A stretch of 20,314 nt of DNA from CAZFUY01 sp964522445 (GCA_964522445.1 CAZFUY010000054.1:1-20314), one strand, 5' to 3'; counted from the stretch's first letter, positions 7,850-15,920 are shown. Numbers and translations: made by a program. Notes: a model not told the origin generated them from the sequence alone.

Positions 7850-8380
7850 CTATAGTTTAATAATAAAACCATATAGTTTTGTTAGATTTTTTTCATAATT
7901 TTCATCTGAATAAACGGTTATGCTTACCTCTCGCATTACATTTTTAGGTTTCTCAATACCGGGTGCATCCAGTAAAACAGCTTTAACTTCCTGCTCCCAG
8001 TACCAGATGTGTTTGGCCATTTCTGTGGATTTTTTTTCTATTCCTATGGATGGAAATTTATTTTCTATACGCAATTTCTGTATTTCATTCATGGCGACAT
8101 AATGTGCGATGGTTTTTTGTTTTAAATAACGGGCGGTTGCTGTGTGATTGCCTGTTGATTTGATAAGTGCGCCCATGGCGATGGCAATAATTGTGAGCGC
8201 AACCAGTATTTCTATTAAAGTAAAACCACCTGAGGATTTTACGGGAGAGTTTTTTGAAAAATAATTTTTATTATCCCGATATGTCTTTAAGCCGAGATCT
8301 AGTGTCTTTAGCTTATGAATGGTTGTTAGATTCCCGCAGGAAGCTTGCGTGAATGATAGGTTTTTTGCAGACTTATTCAT
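7850..8380 (-). CDS. gspI: Minor pseudopilin GspI, with unusually long leader
   Basis: The cleavage site is SSGG/FTLIEILVALTII, after Gly52, giving a mature protein of 124 residues, normal for GspI. The 52-residue leader is far longer than the usual 5-20. I found no in-frame GTG, TTG or second ATG in the leader, and the ATG at 8378-8380 overlaps the gspH stop, which supports coupled initiation there. The extra leader is Lys/Asn/Ser-rich and is encoded by DNA holding a 25-bp near-palindrome (8330-8354). GspI nucleates the pseudopilus tip with GspJ and GspK. Confidence 0.88.
   Translation of the reverse strand: MNKSAKNLSFTQASCGNLTTIHKLKTLDLGLKTYRDNKNYFSKNSPVKSSGGFTLIEILVALTIIAIAMGALIKSTGNHTATARYLKQKTIAHYVAMNEIQKLRIENKFPSIGIEKKSTEMAKHIWYWEQEVKAVLLDAPGIEKPKNVMREVSITVYSDENYEKNLTKLYGFIIKL
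8330..8354. repeat. Imperfect palindrome inside gspI leader
   Basis: Arms ATTCCCGCA (8330-8338) and TGCGTGAAT (8346-8354) pair with one mismatch around a 7-base loop, GGAAGCT. The form resembles the GCGGGAAT-type extragenic palindromes common in proteobacteria. Here it lies inside the coding frame of the GspI leader. One copy is present, so repeat status is inferred from form only. Confidence 0.5.
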
Positions 8381-8975
8381 CTTCTTTAACTATTTTGATT
8401 TTGCCATTAGGAGATGCATGAATTTCTTTTAATAAATCATGTCCGGGGATTCTGAGTGAAATAATAAAGTCAGGTGTTATTTCACTGCTGGACATTAAAA
8501 ATACCTGGGGTAATAAACGGTCTTTTTTGTTGTTATCTTCATTTGTATCTTCAGATATTTTTTCAGGCTCTTCGGGGATTTCAATATCAATTCCATCAAC
8601 GGCAAGGCTCAATGTCATATTTTCAGGCAGGGTTCTTAAGCGCAGCAGTTTATCATCATTGATAATATTCCATGTGGCTGGGCTGGTTTCTTCATCCAGT
8701 TTAAAAAAACGAAATCCCTGTTCATTGAATCTAAGGCCGTATTCATCATTGCGGATTATTGATTGTTCGTGGGCAAATACAAGCAGGGCTTTAATACGAT
8801 TAGCTTCTTCTTCTAATGCATCTTTTGGGTTGCCAAAGGATATATTAATCAGCAGAAGCCCAATTGAAATACTGATAATGACAGACACCACCAATAGTTC
8901 AATTAAGGTAAAGCCGTTGCAGCTGTATAGTGATTTTTTAAACGGGGTTTTATTTTTTAAAGAAGCGGGCTTCAT
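8373..8975 (-). CDS. gspH: Minor pseudopilin GspH
   Basis: The 200-residue protein has a prepilin site after Gly21 (YSCNG/FTLIELLVVSVII), with Glu at +5 of the mature chain. The EANRIKALLVFAHEQSIIRNDEYGL region at about 57-81 is typical of GspH/XcpU. GspH joins the pseudopilus shaft to the tip complex. Residues 134-152 form an acidic, charged insertion rich in Glu, Asp, Asn and Lys, which explains the slightly long size. The stop overlaps gspI by eight bases. The upstream spacer from gspG is 39 bp, A/T-rich and without a clear Shine-Dalgarno sequence. Confidence 0.88.
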   Translation of the reverse strand: MKPASLKNKTPFKKSLYSCNGFTLIELLVVSVIISISIGLLLINISFGNPKDALEEEANRIKALLVFAHEQSIIRNDEYGLRFNEQGFRFFKLDEETSPATWNIINDDKLLRLRTLPENMTLSLAVDGIDIEIPEEPEKISEDTNEDNNKKDRLLPQVFLMSSSEITPDFIISLRIPGHDLLKEIHASPNGKIKIVKEDE

Positions 8976-9014
8976 ATTAAAATAAAAAATAATTTAGATA
9001 AATAGAGGTGAATT

Positions 9015-9443
9015 TTAATCCAGATTGCTCACGTCAGCATTTACGCCATCGCCACCTTCAACACCGTCAGCACCCAGAGAATAAATGCGAATCGCCCCGC
9101 CTTCATTATCATAAAGATACTCTCTTCCCCATGGGTCTTTCTGTAGCTTTCTCAGGTAACCACCTGCCTGCCAGTTAGAAAGTTCCTGATCTCCAGCCGG
9201 TTTGCTAACCAATGCTTCCAGCCCCTGGTCTGTGGTGGGGTAGGAGAAATTATCGAGTTTATATACTTCAAGCGCGCTTTCTAATGCATTAATATCATTT
9301 CTTGCTTTAGTGATGCGTGCGGTATCTGTTTTACCAAAAAACTTGGGCGCAATAAATGTTGCCAGAATGCCCAGAATAACCACAACAACAATGAGTTCGA
9401 TTAAGGTGAATCCGCTTTGTCTGTTTATATTTGTTTGAACCAC
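9015..9443 (-). CDS. gspG: Major pseudopilin GspG
   Basis: The 142-residue protein begins with GTG at 9441-9443, preceded by GGAG (9451-9454) at good spacing. The leader is cut after Gly11 (RQSG/FTLIELIVVVVILGILA), with Glu at +5. The mature chain has the GspG signature YPTTDQGLEALV, DPWG-x-YLY and a C-terminal loop rich in Asp and Gly (GADGVEGGDGVNADV) that in the family binds Ca2+. GspG polymerises into the pseudopilus that pushes substrates through GspD. It heads the gspG-to-gspN block and is divergent from the rhombosortase gene. Confidence 0.95.
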   Translation of the reverse strand: MVQTNINRQSGFTLIELIVVVVILGILATFIAPKFFGKTDTARITKARNDINALESALEVYKLDNFSYPTTDQGLEALVSKPAGDQELSNWQAGGYLRKLQKDPWGREYLYDNEGGAIRIYSLGADGVEGGDGVNADVSNLD

Positions 9444-9472
9444 TGATGACTCCGAAAAAATTAACCAATAAA

Positions 9473-9488
9473 AGTTTATACTTAAACT
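9473..9488. promoter_or_regulatory. 16-bp dyad between gspG and rhombosortase
   Basis: AGTTTA (9473-9478) and TAAACT (9483-9488) are perfect inverted arms around TACT. The dyad sits in the 76-bp divergent spacer, overlaps a possible -10 (TATACT, 9477-9482) for the plus-strand gene, and lies just downstream of a possible minus-strand promoter. It could be an operator for both genes or chance symmetry in A/T-rich DNA. Confidence 0.35.
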
Positions 9489-9491
9489 CCA

Positions 9492-9500
9492 ATCATACCA
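9492..9500 (-). promoter_or_regulatory. Candidate extended -10 promoter of gspG
   Basis: On the minus strand this reads TGGTATGAT, a TG-n-TATGAT extended -10 box. It would give a leader of about 40 bases before the GTG of gspG. No good -35 is seen, which extended -10 promoters can tolerate. It overlaps the 5' untranslated region of the divergent rhombosortase gene. Confidence 0.4.
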
Positions 9501-9519
9501 GAAGCTTATAGAAGAAAAT

Positions 9520-10113
9520 ATGAACCCTGTATTACCCTCATGGATTAGATCTTATGGCTTCTGGTTAGTTCTTCTGGCGGTGTGCTTTTTTATTCAGCTG
9601 ATGGGGCTGAGTAATGATTTCCGATTTGATCGAGGCCTGATTGATCAGGGGCATTTCTGGTTATTAATTAGTGGCCATCTGGCGCACCTGAACTGGAGTC
9701 ATCTGGGCTTAAATATGGCCGGGCTGATATTGGTGGCTGTTTTCTTTGGCCGCTATATTTCAGTATTGCAGTGGCTATTGCTGTGCCTGTTTTCTGCACT
9801 ATGGGTTGGTTTAGGACTGTACTGGTTTAATAATGAGATACAACGCTATGTGGGCATGTCCGGTGTGTTGCATGGGTTTTTTATTGTGGGAGCCTGGTAT
9901 GAATATCGGCGTTATCCATTGAGTGGCGGTGTGTTATTGCTGTTAATTATTGCCAAATTAATATGGGAACAGCTAGCGGGTGCTTTACCGGGATCTGAAT
10001 CTATGACCGGAGGCCATGTTGTGGTTGATGCACATTTTTATGGCGCTATTGCGGGTACAGTATTTTTGTTGCTGATAATCCTTAAGCGGAAGCTCAAAAA
10101 AATAAAATCTTGA
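9520..10113 (+). CDS. rrtA: Rhombosortase-type rhomboid serine protease
   Basis: The 197-residue polytopic membrane protein has about six hydrophobic segments. It carries the rhomboid elements in order: H-x3-N at 61-65 (SHLGLN), GMSG at 112-115 with catalytic Ser114 followed by HG at 118-119, and AHFYG at 171-175 with catalytic His172. The GHLAHLNWSHLGLN and VGMSGVLHG forms and the small six-helix size match rhombosortases, intramembrane proteases that cut the C-terminal GlyGly-CTERM anchor of exported proteins. Such clients usually travel through T2SS, which fits a position between gspG and gspF. The symbol rests on motif recall and is not a database match. Confidence 0.8.
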   Translation: MNPVLPSWIRSYGFWLVLLAVCFFIQLMGLSNDFRFDRGLIDQGHFWLLISGHLAHLNWSHLGLNMAGLILVAVFFGRYISVLQWLLLCLFSALWVGLGLYWFNNEIQRYVGMSGVLHGFFIVGAWYEYRRYPLSGGVLLLLIIAKLIWEQLAGALPGSESMTGGHVVVDAHFYGAIAGTVFLLLIILKRKLKKIKS

Positions 10114-10138
10114 ATCACAGAGAACATGGAGTTTTTTT
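10113..10138. repeat. CACAGAG-type intergenic repeat copy
   Basis: Between the convergent rhombosortase and gspF genes, the spacer carries CACAGAG (10116-10122), then AACATGGAG and a run of seven T. A related element lies at 17301-17350. The T run overlaps the gspF stop codon. It may help end transcription of the rhombosortase gene, but no full hairpin is present in this copy. Confidence 0.45.
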
Positions 10139-11357
10139 ATTGCATTAGATCATTCATATTAATAATGGGCATAAGAATCGCCATCACAATCATTAAAACA
10201 ACGGCCCCCATCACTACAATAAGCAGGGGTTCAAATAATCCCATAAATGTACCAATAAGAGCGCTTAGTTCTCTTTCCTGTTGAACGGCTGCCCGGTCTA
10301 GCATGTCTTCCAGTTTGCCGCTGGCTTCACCGCTGGCAATTAAGTGTAGTGTCATGGGAGGAAATAATTTACTGCGCTCAAGGGCGGCGTGGATAGTTGA
10401 GCCTTCTCTAACACTGTTGCTCGCATCTTCTACAGCTTCTCTCATGGGGATATTAACAATAACGGGAGCAGACAGGCGCAGGGCATCGAGTACGGGCACA
10501 CCACTTGAGGTCAGAATGCTAAAAGTGCGTGAGAAGCGAGCGGTGTTTAATCCGCGAATTAATTTGCCAATAACGGGGAGCCGTAATACCTGGCGGTGAT
10601 ATTTCTTTTTATAAACGGGAATGGATAAAAGTTTTTTAATGCCCGTGATGATGGCAATAATGCCAATGATTAATAAGATGAAATAGTCTTTAAGAAAATC
10701 AGAAATAGCTATCATCATAATGGTGAGAAAGGGCAGCTTTTGTCCTGTCTGGTCAAATACTTCTACAATTTGTGGCACGACCCAGGTGAGTAATCCAATA
10801 ACAACCAGTAATGATACGGTGGTGAGTACGGCGGGATAGATAGTGGCCTGAGCTATTTTCTGGTTCATTTCCTGTCGGCTTTCGGCGTAATCGGCGAGCC
10901 GGTCAAGTACCGTATCCAGATGGCCGGATTGCTCACCGGCGGCAACGGTTGCGGTAAATAAATTAGGAAACACTTTGGGGAAGTCTGATAAGCCTGCGGC
11001 AAGCGTATGACCTTCTAATACCTTTGCTCGGATGGCAAAAATCATTGCCTGTATACGAGGTTTTTCTGTTTGTTGGCCAACGGCAGATAGAGCCTCGTCC
11101 AGAGGTAAAGCGGCACGTACCAGCGTGGCTAGCTGGCGAGTAAACAGTGACAGATCATTTGCGCTAATGCCTCGCAGGTTAACTTTAGTGGCAGAGCCTT
11201 TCTGAATTTTATCTTTTTTTGCAGCGGTTTCTATCTGTAAAGGCATCATGCCTTTGTCACGTAGTATCTGACGTACCTGACGAGGGCTGTCGCCTTCAAT
11301 CACGCCTTTTTTTTCGCGACCTTTTGAGTTCAGTGCTATGTATTCGAATGCGGCCAT
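10137..11357 (-). CDS. gspF: Type II secretion protein F (GspF)
   Basis: The 406-residue protein has two repeated cytoplasmic T2SSF domains (about 70-195 and 270-395) and three membrane helices: near 170-195, near 220-240, and at the C terminus (LIVVMGAVVLMIVMAILMPI). Family motifs such as FTRQLATLVRAALPLDEAL and ASGEASGKLEDMLDR are clear. GspF is the polytopic core of the inner-membrane platform that couples GspE to pseudopilus assembly. The length matches the family (about 400-410). It is the last gene of the gspC-D-E-F block, 74 bp after gspE. That spacer contains heptamer repeats and no obvious Shine-Dalgarno sequence. Confidence 0.95.
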   Translation of the reverse strand: MAAFEYIALNSKGREKKGVIEGDSPRQVRQILRDKGMMPLQIETAAKKDKIQKGSATKVNLRGISANDLSLFTRQLATLVRAALPLDEALSAVGQQTEKPRIQAMIFAIRAKVLEGHTLAAGLSDFPKVFPNLFTATVAAGEQSGHLDTVLDRLADYAESRQEMNQKIAQATIYPAVLTTVSLLVVIGLLTWVVPQIVEVFDQTGQKLPFLTIMMIAISDFLKDYFILLIIGIIAIITGIKKLLSIPVYKKKYHRQVLRLPVIGKLIRGLNTARFSRTFSILTSSGVPVLDALRLSAPVIVNIPMREAVEDASNSVREGSTIHAALERSKLFPPMTLHLIASGEASGKLEDMLDRAAVQQERELSALIGTFMGLFEPLLIVVMGAVVLMIVMAILMPIINMNDLMQ

Positions 11358-11362
11358 TTTTT

Positions 11363-11390
11363 AAGTTGCAAGTTGTAATTCTGAAGTTGA
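11363..11390. repeat. Heptamer tandem repeat upstream of gspF
   Basis: Four consecutive 7-base units read AAGTTGC, AAGTTGT, AATTCTG and AAGTTGA on the plus strand; three are near-identical. They lie 6 bases upstream of the gspF start. On the gspF mRNA strand the unit is NCAACTT. Confidence 0.6.
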
Positions 11391-11431
11391 TACGTTTTTA
11401 AGATAGTATTTATAACTCAAAATTAGAAACA

Positions 11432-12919
11432 TTAATCTTCTCGTGAAACCCTTAAAACTTCTTCCAGCGAAGTAATGCCTTCCAGCACTAAACGCGCTCC
11501 ATCCTGTCGTAAACTATCTGAAAAACTGCGTGCATATTTTTCCATTGCCTGTTCGCCTTCACCATCATGAATCATATTCTGTAAATGGTCATCTACCGGG
11601 ATGAGTTCATAGATGCCGGTGCGCCCTGCATAGCCTAAATGATTGCATTCGTTACAGCCTTTTGAGTTGTAGATTGTGGGTGGATTGTTTTTATCCACTT
11701 TAAGCCAGTCACATTCGGTTTCAGTTGCAGTGTGTTCCTGTTTGCAATGTGGGCAGAGTGAGCGCACCAGTCGTTGAGCCAGTACGCCAATTAAACTTGA
11801 CGCTAATAAAAAAGGCTCAACGCCCATATCGCGCAATCGTGTGACTGCGCCTATTGCTGAGTTGGTGTGTAGAGTTGATAGCACCAGGTGGCCGGTTAAA
11901 CTGGCCTGTACCGCGATGGAAGCAGTTTCAAGATCACGGATTTCACCAATCATAACAACATCGGGGTCCTGACGGAGTATGGCTCTTAGGCCACGGGCAA
12001 ATGTCATGTCTACTTTTGAGTTGACCTGTGTCTGGCCAATGCCGTCAAGATAATATTCTATGGGGTCTTCAACCGTCAGGATATTACGGCTTTTATCATT
12101 AAGCCGTGTTAAACCGGCATAAAGTGTTGTGGTTTTACCCGAACCCGTAGGGCCGGTCACCAGAATAATGCCATGAGGACGATGCAGTAAATGATCTGTT
12201 CCATCACGGGTTTTTTTTGCCATGCCCAGATGCTGTAAATCGAGGCGACCTGCCTGTTTATCCAGTAGACGTAATACGATACGTTCACCATGACCAGAAG
12301 GTAAAGTGGATACACGTACGTCAACAGAGCGGCCTGCCACTTTTAGTGAAATACGCCCATCCTGTGGTAAACGCTTTTCGGCGATATCCAGTTTGGCCAT
12401 AACTTTAATACGTGAAATAACCAGTGGTGCGATATTTTTTGGCGGCTGTAAAATTTCGCGTAAAACACCGTCGACACGAAAACGAATTCGCATACTTTTT
12501 TCAAAAGCTTCGATATGAATATCAGAGGCGTTAATTTTTATGGCTTCAGAAAGTACCGCATTAATTAATTTAATAATCGGTGCGTCATCTTCTGCTTCTA
12601 ATAAATCTTCGGGTTCGATAGTTTCGGCGAGCTGATCCAGATCCAGTTCATCACTTACGCCTTCCATAAGTGCCATCGCCTGATCGCTGTCCTGCTCGTA
12701 GGTTTGTGCCAGTAATGCTTCAAACTGTTCGTTAGTGGTTTCGCTTAGTTTGACGGGGCGCCCCATAATGCGGCGAACTTCTGTTAATGCCTGAGGATTA
12801 ATTTCTTTGCGATAAAGAACCTGAACGGAGTCGTTTTCAATTTGGCCAATCAATACACCATAACGCTTGGCAAAAGCATAGGGCAGAGTTTGTGAATTAA
12901 TAGAGCCATGTTCGGTCAT
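11432..12919 (-). CDS. gspE: Type II secretion ATPase GspE
   Basis: The start is placed at ATG 12917-12919 (495 residues), four bases after the gspD stop. The opening MTEHGSINSQTLPYAFAKR resembles other GspE N termini, whereas an upstream ATG at 12961 would overlap gspD by 38 bases. The N1/N2 domains are followed by Walker A GPTGSGKT (about 256-263), an Asp box (EDPIEYYLDG), Walker B with VVMIGE (about 321-326), and a His box STLHTN. The zinc-binding pairs CPHC (about 389) and CNEC (about 422) are intact. This hexameric cytoplasmic ATPase drives pseudopilus polymerisation. All catalytic motifs are present. Confidence 0.95.
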   Translation of the reverse strand: MTEHGSINSQTLPYAFAKRYGVLIGQIENDSVQVLYRKEINPQALTEVRRIMGRPVKLSETTNEQFEALLAQTYEQDSDQAMALMEGVSDELDLDQLAETIEPEDLLEAEDDAPIIKLINAVLSEAIKINASDIHIEAFEKSMRIRFRVDGVLREILQPPKNIAPLVISRIKVMAKLDIAEKRLPQDGRISLKVAGRSVDVRVSTLPSGHGERIVLRLLDKQAGRLDLQHLGMAKKTRDGTDHLLHRPHGIILVTGPTGSGKTTTLYAGLTRLNDKSRNILTVEDPIEYYLDGIGQTQVNSKVDMTFARGLRAILRQDPDVVMIGEIRDLETASIAVQASLTGHLVLSTLHTNSAIGAVTRLRDMGVEPFLLASSLIGVLAQRLVRSLCPHCKQEHTATETECDWLKVDKNNPPTIYNSKGCNECNHLGYAGRTGIYELIPVDDHLQNMIHDGEGEQAMEKYARSFSDSLRQDGARLVLEGITSLEEVLRVSRED

Positions 12920-12923
12920 TGAA

Positions 12924-15008
12924 TCAGATATCATCATCGCCCCAGAGATCATCTTCGTCATTATCCTGTTGTTTTTTAATGACTGATTTTTCCGGGTCGT
13001 TTAGTTTGCTTTGAGGTTTTATTCCCGATGGTGATAAATTATCAATGGCGGGAAGTAATGGGCTTTTTTCATCGCTTAATAAACCAAAGCCTTCTTCGCC
13101 TGCCGTGATTTGCTGTGCGCGCAGGTAATTATATTTTTCATGGGTGTGATATAACGCGGCGGCCTTGTCACGCATAATGCTGGGGCGCATGAAAATCATC
13201 AGGTTCTGTTTGTCTTTGGTTGTGCCGTGAGAGCTAAATAACCAGCCAAGAAAAGGAATGTCTCCCAGAATGGGTACTTTCTGTACGGTGTCTCGCATGG
13301 TGTCATCGATTAATCCGCCGAGTACCAGAATTTCACCGTCTTCCACCAGTACCGATGTTTTCAGTGAGCGCTTATTGGTAATAATATCGGATGCTGAAGA
13401 TGAGGCGGCAATATTTGAAATTTCCTGATCAATATCCAGCTTAATGGTGTCGCCGTCATTAATTTGTGGCGTAACTTTTAAGGTGATACCAACATCCTGT
13501 CGCACAATAGTCTGGAATGGATTGCTTGTGCCATTGGCGGTAGTGGTTGAAGACCCTGTTATAAAAGGCACATTCTGGCCAACAACAATTTCAGCTTCCT
13601 GATTGTCCAGCGTTACAATGCTGGGCGTGGATAGAATATTGGTTGCGGCATCTGCATTAAGTGCTTTGAGCAGAAACGCAAAACGTGTGCCATCATCACT
13701 GCCCACACCTATGGTTATACCGTCACCGATAGCACTAACCGCTGCAGATGAGTTGCCTGCTGCAGCTGCAAGCAACCCGGCAATACCGCCACTGCCACCA
13801 AAATTACTGATGCCAATAGGTGCTGTGCCGGGGTTGTTTTTATTGCCAGCAATGGCGAATTGAGAGCCGCGCTCTTTTGTTTTGTTATTGGAAATTTCAG
13901 CAATAATGGATTCGACCAGAACCTGTGCTCGACGAATATCCAGTTGGCGAATAATAGATTTTAATCTGCGAATTACATCTGGGCCGGCAGTGATAATTAT
14001 GGCATTGGTTGCTTCATCTGATTGAATATCAAAGTCAGAATTATTTGACTGAAGTTTTTTAGATGTTTTGTTTCTAGTTTTGTTCTGACCTTTCTGTACG
14101 CCGGTTAATATTTTAACCATGTCTTCGGCTTTGGCGTATTTGAGGTAAATAACATGCGTATTACCTGAGTCATTTTCTAAAGGCGTATCCAGATGTGCAA
14201 TGGTGGCGCGTATTTTTAATCGAGTTGCTCGCTCACCACTCATTAAAATACTGTTAGTACGCTCGTCTGCAGCCAGAGTTACTTTTTTAGACTGGGATGT
14301 TTTAGCCCCGCCAGTAGCCTGCAAAGAGTTTAAAATACGAACCAGTCCTGAGGCTGATGCATGTTTTAAGGGAATGATTTCTAACTCATCGCTTTCGGGT
14401 TTATCTATGCTGGTAATAATGCGATTCAGACGTTTAATATTGGCAGCATGGTCAGTAATAATTAAGGTATTAGTTGGATTATAAGCGGCCAGGTGACCCT
14501 GTTGAGGTACTAGAGGGCGTAATATAGGCACTAGCTGTGCAGCAGGCACGTGATTAAGAGTAATTACGCGGGTAATTAACTGGTCGCCGTCTGCGCTATT
14601 ATCTCTAAGAATAGGCAAAGGCCCCTGTTTGGCATTTACCTCAGGCACAATTTTAATAATATTACCAACAGGTACAGCCGCATAACCATGCACCTGTAAT
14701 ATGGATAAAAAGACTTCGTAAACTTCGTCTTCAGACATGGTTTTGGCAGAAACTACAGTAACCTTGGCTTTAACGCGAGGGTCTACAACAAAATTTTTGC
14801 CGGTAAATTTAGAGACAGTGCTAATCAGTGCGCGGATGTCTGCTTCTTTTAGATTCAGTGTAATCTGGCCAGCCAGAACCTGGCCTGTAAACAGCAATGC
14901 GGTCATAAAGGTAATCAGCAATCGTTTGAGTCGAGCCACTGTTTGGAAAGAAAAGATACACAACATTCTGCGAGAATCCTGATTAGTCATAAGTTTATCG
15001 TTTTGCAT
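12924..15008 (-). CDS. gspD: Type II secretion secretin GspD
   Basis: The start is placed at ATG 15006-15008 (694 residues), one base after the gspC stop; an upstream TTG (15023) and a downstream ATG (14990) are alternatives. A signal peptide with core LLITFMTALLFTGQVLA is cut before GQITLNL. N0 to N3 ring domains follow, including the GKNFVVDPRVKAKVTVV segment and repeated secretin N-domains. The C-terminal secretin barrel contains the gate and the VPILGDIPFLGWLF motif. The protein ends in an acidic tail (NDEDDLWGDDDI). GspD forms the outer-membrane channel. No pilotin gene is seen nearby. Confidence 0.95.
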   Translation of the reverse strand: MQNDKLMTNQDSRRMLCIFSFQTVARLKRLLITFMTALLFTGQVLAGQITLNLKEADIRALISTVSKFTGKNFVVDPRVKAKVTVVSAKTMSEDEVYEVFLSILQVHGYAAVPVGNIIKIVPEVNAKQGPLPILRDNSADGDQLITRVITLNHVPAAQLVPILRPLVPQQGHLAAYNPTNTLIITDHAANIKRLNRIITSIDKPESDELEIIPLKHASASGLVRILNSLQATGGAKTSQSKKVTLAADERTNSILMSGERATRLKIRATIAHLDTPLENDSGNTHVIYLKYAKAEDMVKILTGVQKGQNKTRNKTSKKLQSNNSDFDIQSDEATNAIIITAGPDVIRRLKSIIRQLDIRRAQVLVESIIAEISNNKTKERGSQFAIAGNKNNPGTAPIGISNFGGSGGIAGLLAAAAGNSSAAVSAIGDGITIGVGSDDGTRFAFLLKALNADAATNILSTPSIVTLDNQEAEIVVGQNVPFITGSSTTTANGTSNPFQTIVRQDVGITLKVTPQINDGDTIKLDIDQEISNIAASSSASDIITNKRSLKTSVLVEDGEILVLGGLIDDTMRDTVQKVPILGDIPFLGWLFSSHGTTKDKQNLMIFMRPSIMRDKAAALYHTHEKYNYLRAQQITAGEEGFGLLSDEKSPLLPAIDNLSPSGIKPQSKLNDPEKSVIKKQQDNDEDDLWGDDDI

Positions 15009-15009
15009 T

Positions 15010-15912
15010 TTAAGGTATTTCAAAGCTTAGTGGTATTTCATTGCCATTACGAAGCACAGTAATATTAACCTGTTTCGCTTTTTGTAGTGCGCTTAATGCC
15101 TTAAGCCCATTGCTTGGATTATTGAGTGATATGCCATTTATATTAATAATAATATCTTTAGGATCCAGGCCGACCTGATCGAATAAAGCTCGGTCTTTTT
15201 GAGGCTGTAGTCGATAGCCTCGAAGTTTACCGTTTTCATTATAAGGAATGGGTATGGCGTATCGTCCAAATGAGGTTGGATTCTTCATTATTTTTCGGCG
15301 AATATCACTTAGTACCTGCCCCGGTGTTGAAGGTCTTGAGCGAAAATTTGCTGACTTTGATCTGCCTGATTTTATAAAGCCGGCGCTTTTTGGATCTTTG
15401 GGCAGGCGTAAAGTTTCGAGCCGTCCTGCGCGTTCTAAAATAATGTGGTCAGCATGGATTTCTCTGACCGTTGCGCTGGATACTCTATCGCCAATACCGT
15501 AAATATCCTCTTTGCCCCGTCTGCCCATTGCAATGATGGCACTGGCATTCTTCATCGGCACTGCGGCTAATACACCTTTAAGCACCAGATTTAATCGTGT
15601 TTCAGGTGCGTTTTGTGTGATGACCTTATTTGCTTTTGTCTGATACCGGCCAAATAAATGAGCATTGCTGATTTGCTGGATTTTTTGCTGCTGTGCTGAT
15701 TTTTGTCTGGCTACCATATTGGCTGATTGTTGTGTTATGGGAGACGGTCTGCTTTCCTCTACTGGAATTAGTAGCCAGGTGAGTTGAGCCAGAGTATAAC
15801 TGCAGGCGACGAGTAGCAGCACATTAAAGAGTGTTGGCAGATATTTATTTAACTGCTGTAAGTTTAGTGATTCAGGTATGTTTTTAGAGGATTTTTCAAT
15901 CAGGCTGTGCAT
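15010..15912 (-). CDS. gspC: Type II secretion protein C (GspC)
   Basis: The start is placed at ATG 15910-15912 (300 residues). An ATG at 15960 would add a 16-residue Phe/Leu/Pro-rich tract read from a heptamer repeat, which looks non-coding. A short cytoplasmic tail leads to one membrane helix (LFNVLLLVACSYTLAQLTWLLI, about 28-49), then a homology region (SNAHLFGRY, then LKGVLAAVP to GIGDRV), which contacts the secretin, and a C-terminal PDZ domain (RGYRLQPQKDRALFDQVGL onward). GspC connects the inner-membrane platform to GspD. It is the first gene of the gspC-D-E-F block. Confidence 0.92.
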   Translation of the reverse strand: MHSLIEKSSKNIPESLNLQQLNKYLPTLFNVLLLVACSYTLAQLTWLLIPVEESRPSPITQQSANMVARQKSAQQQKIQQISNAHLFGRYQTKANKVITQNAPETRLNLVLKGVLAAVPMKNASAIIAMGRRGKEDIYGIGDRVSSATVREIHADHIILERAGRLETLRLPKDPKSAGFIKSGRSKSANFRSRPSTPGQVLSDIRRKIMKNPTSFGRYAIPIPYNENGKLRGYRLQPQKDRALFDQVGLDPKDIIININGISLNNPSNGLKALSALQKAKQVNITVLRNGNEIPLSFEIP

Positions 15913-15920
15913 GGGGCTAA

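Noticed and set aside
8527..8985. Plus-strand 152-codon frame opposite gspH
   Set aside because: Antisense of a clear pseudopilin gene; Ser/Leu-rich composition and no recognisable domain.
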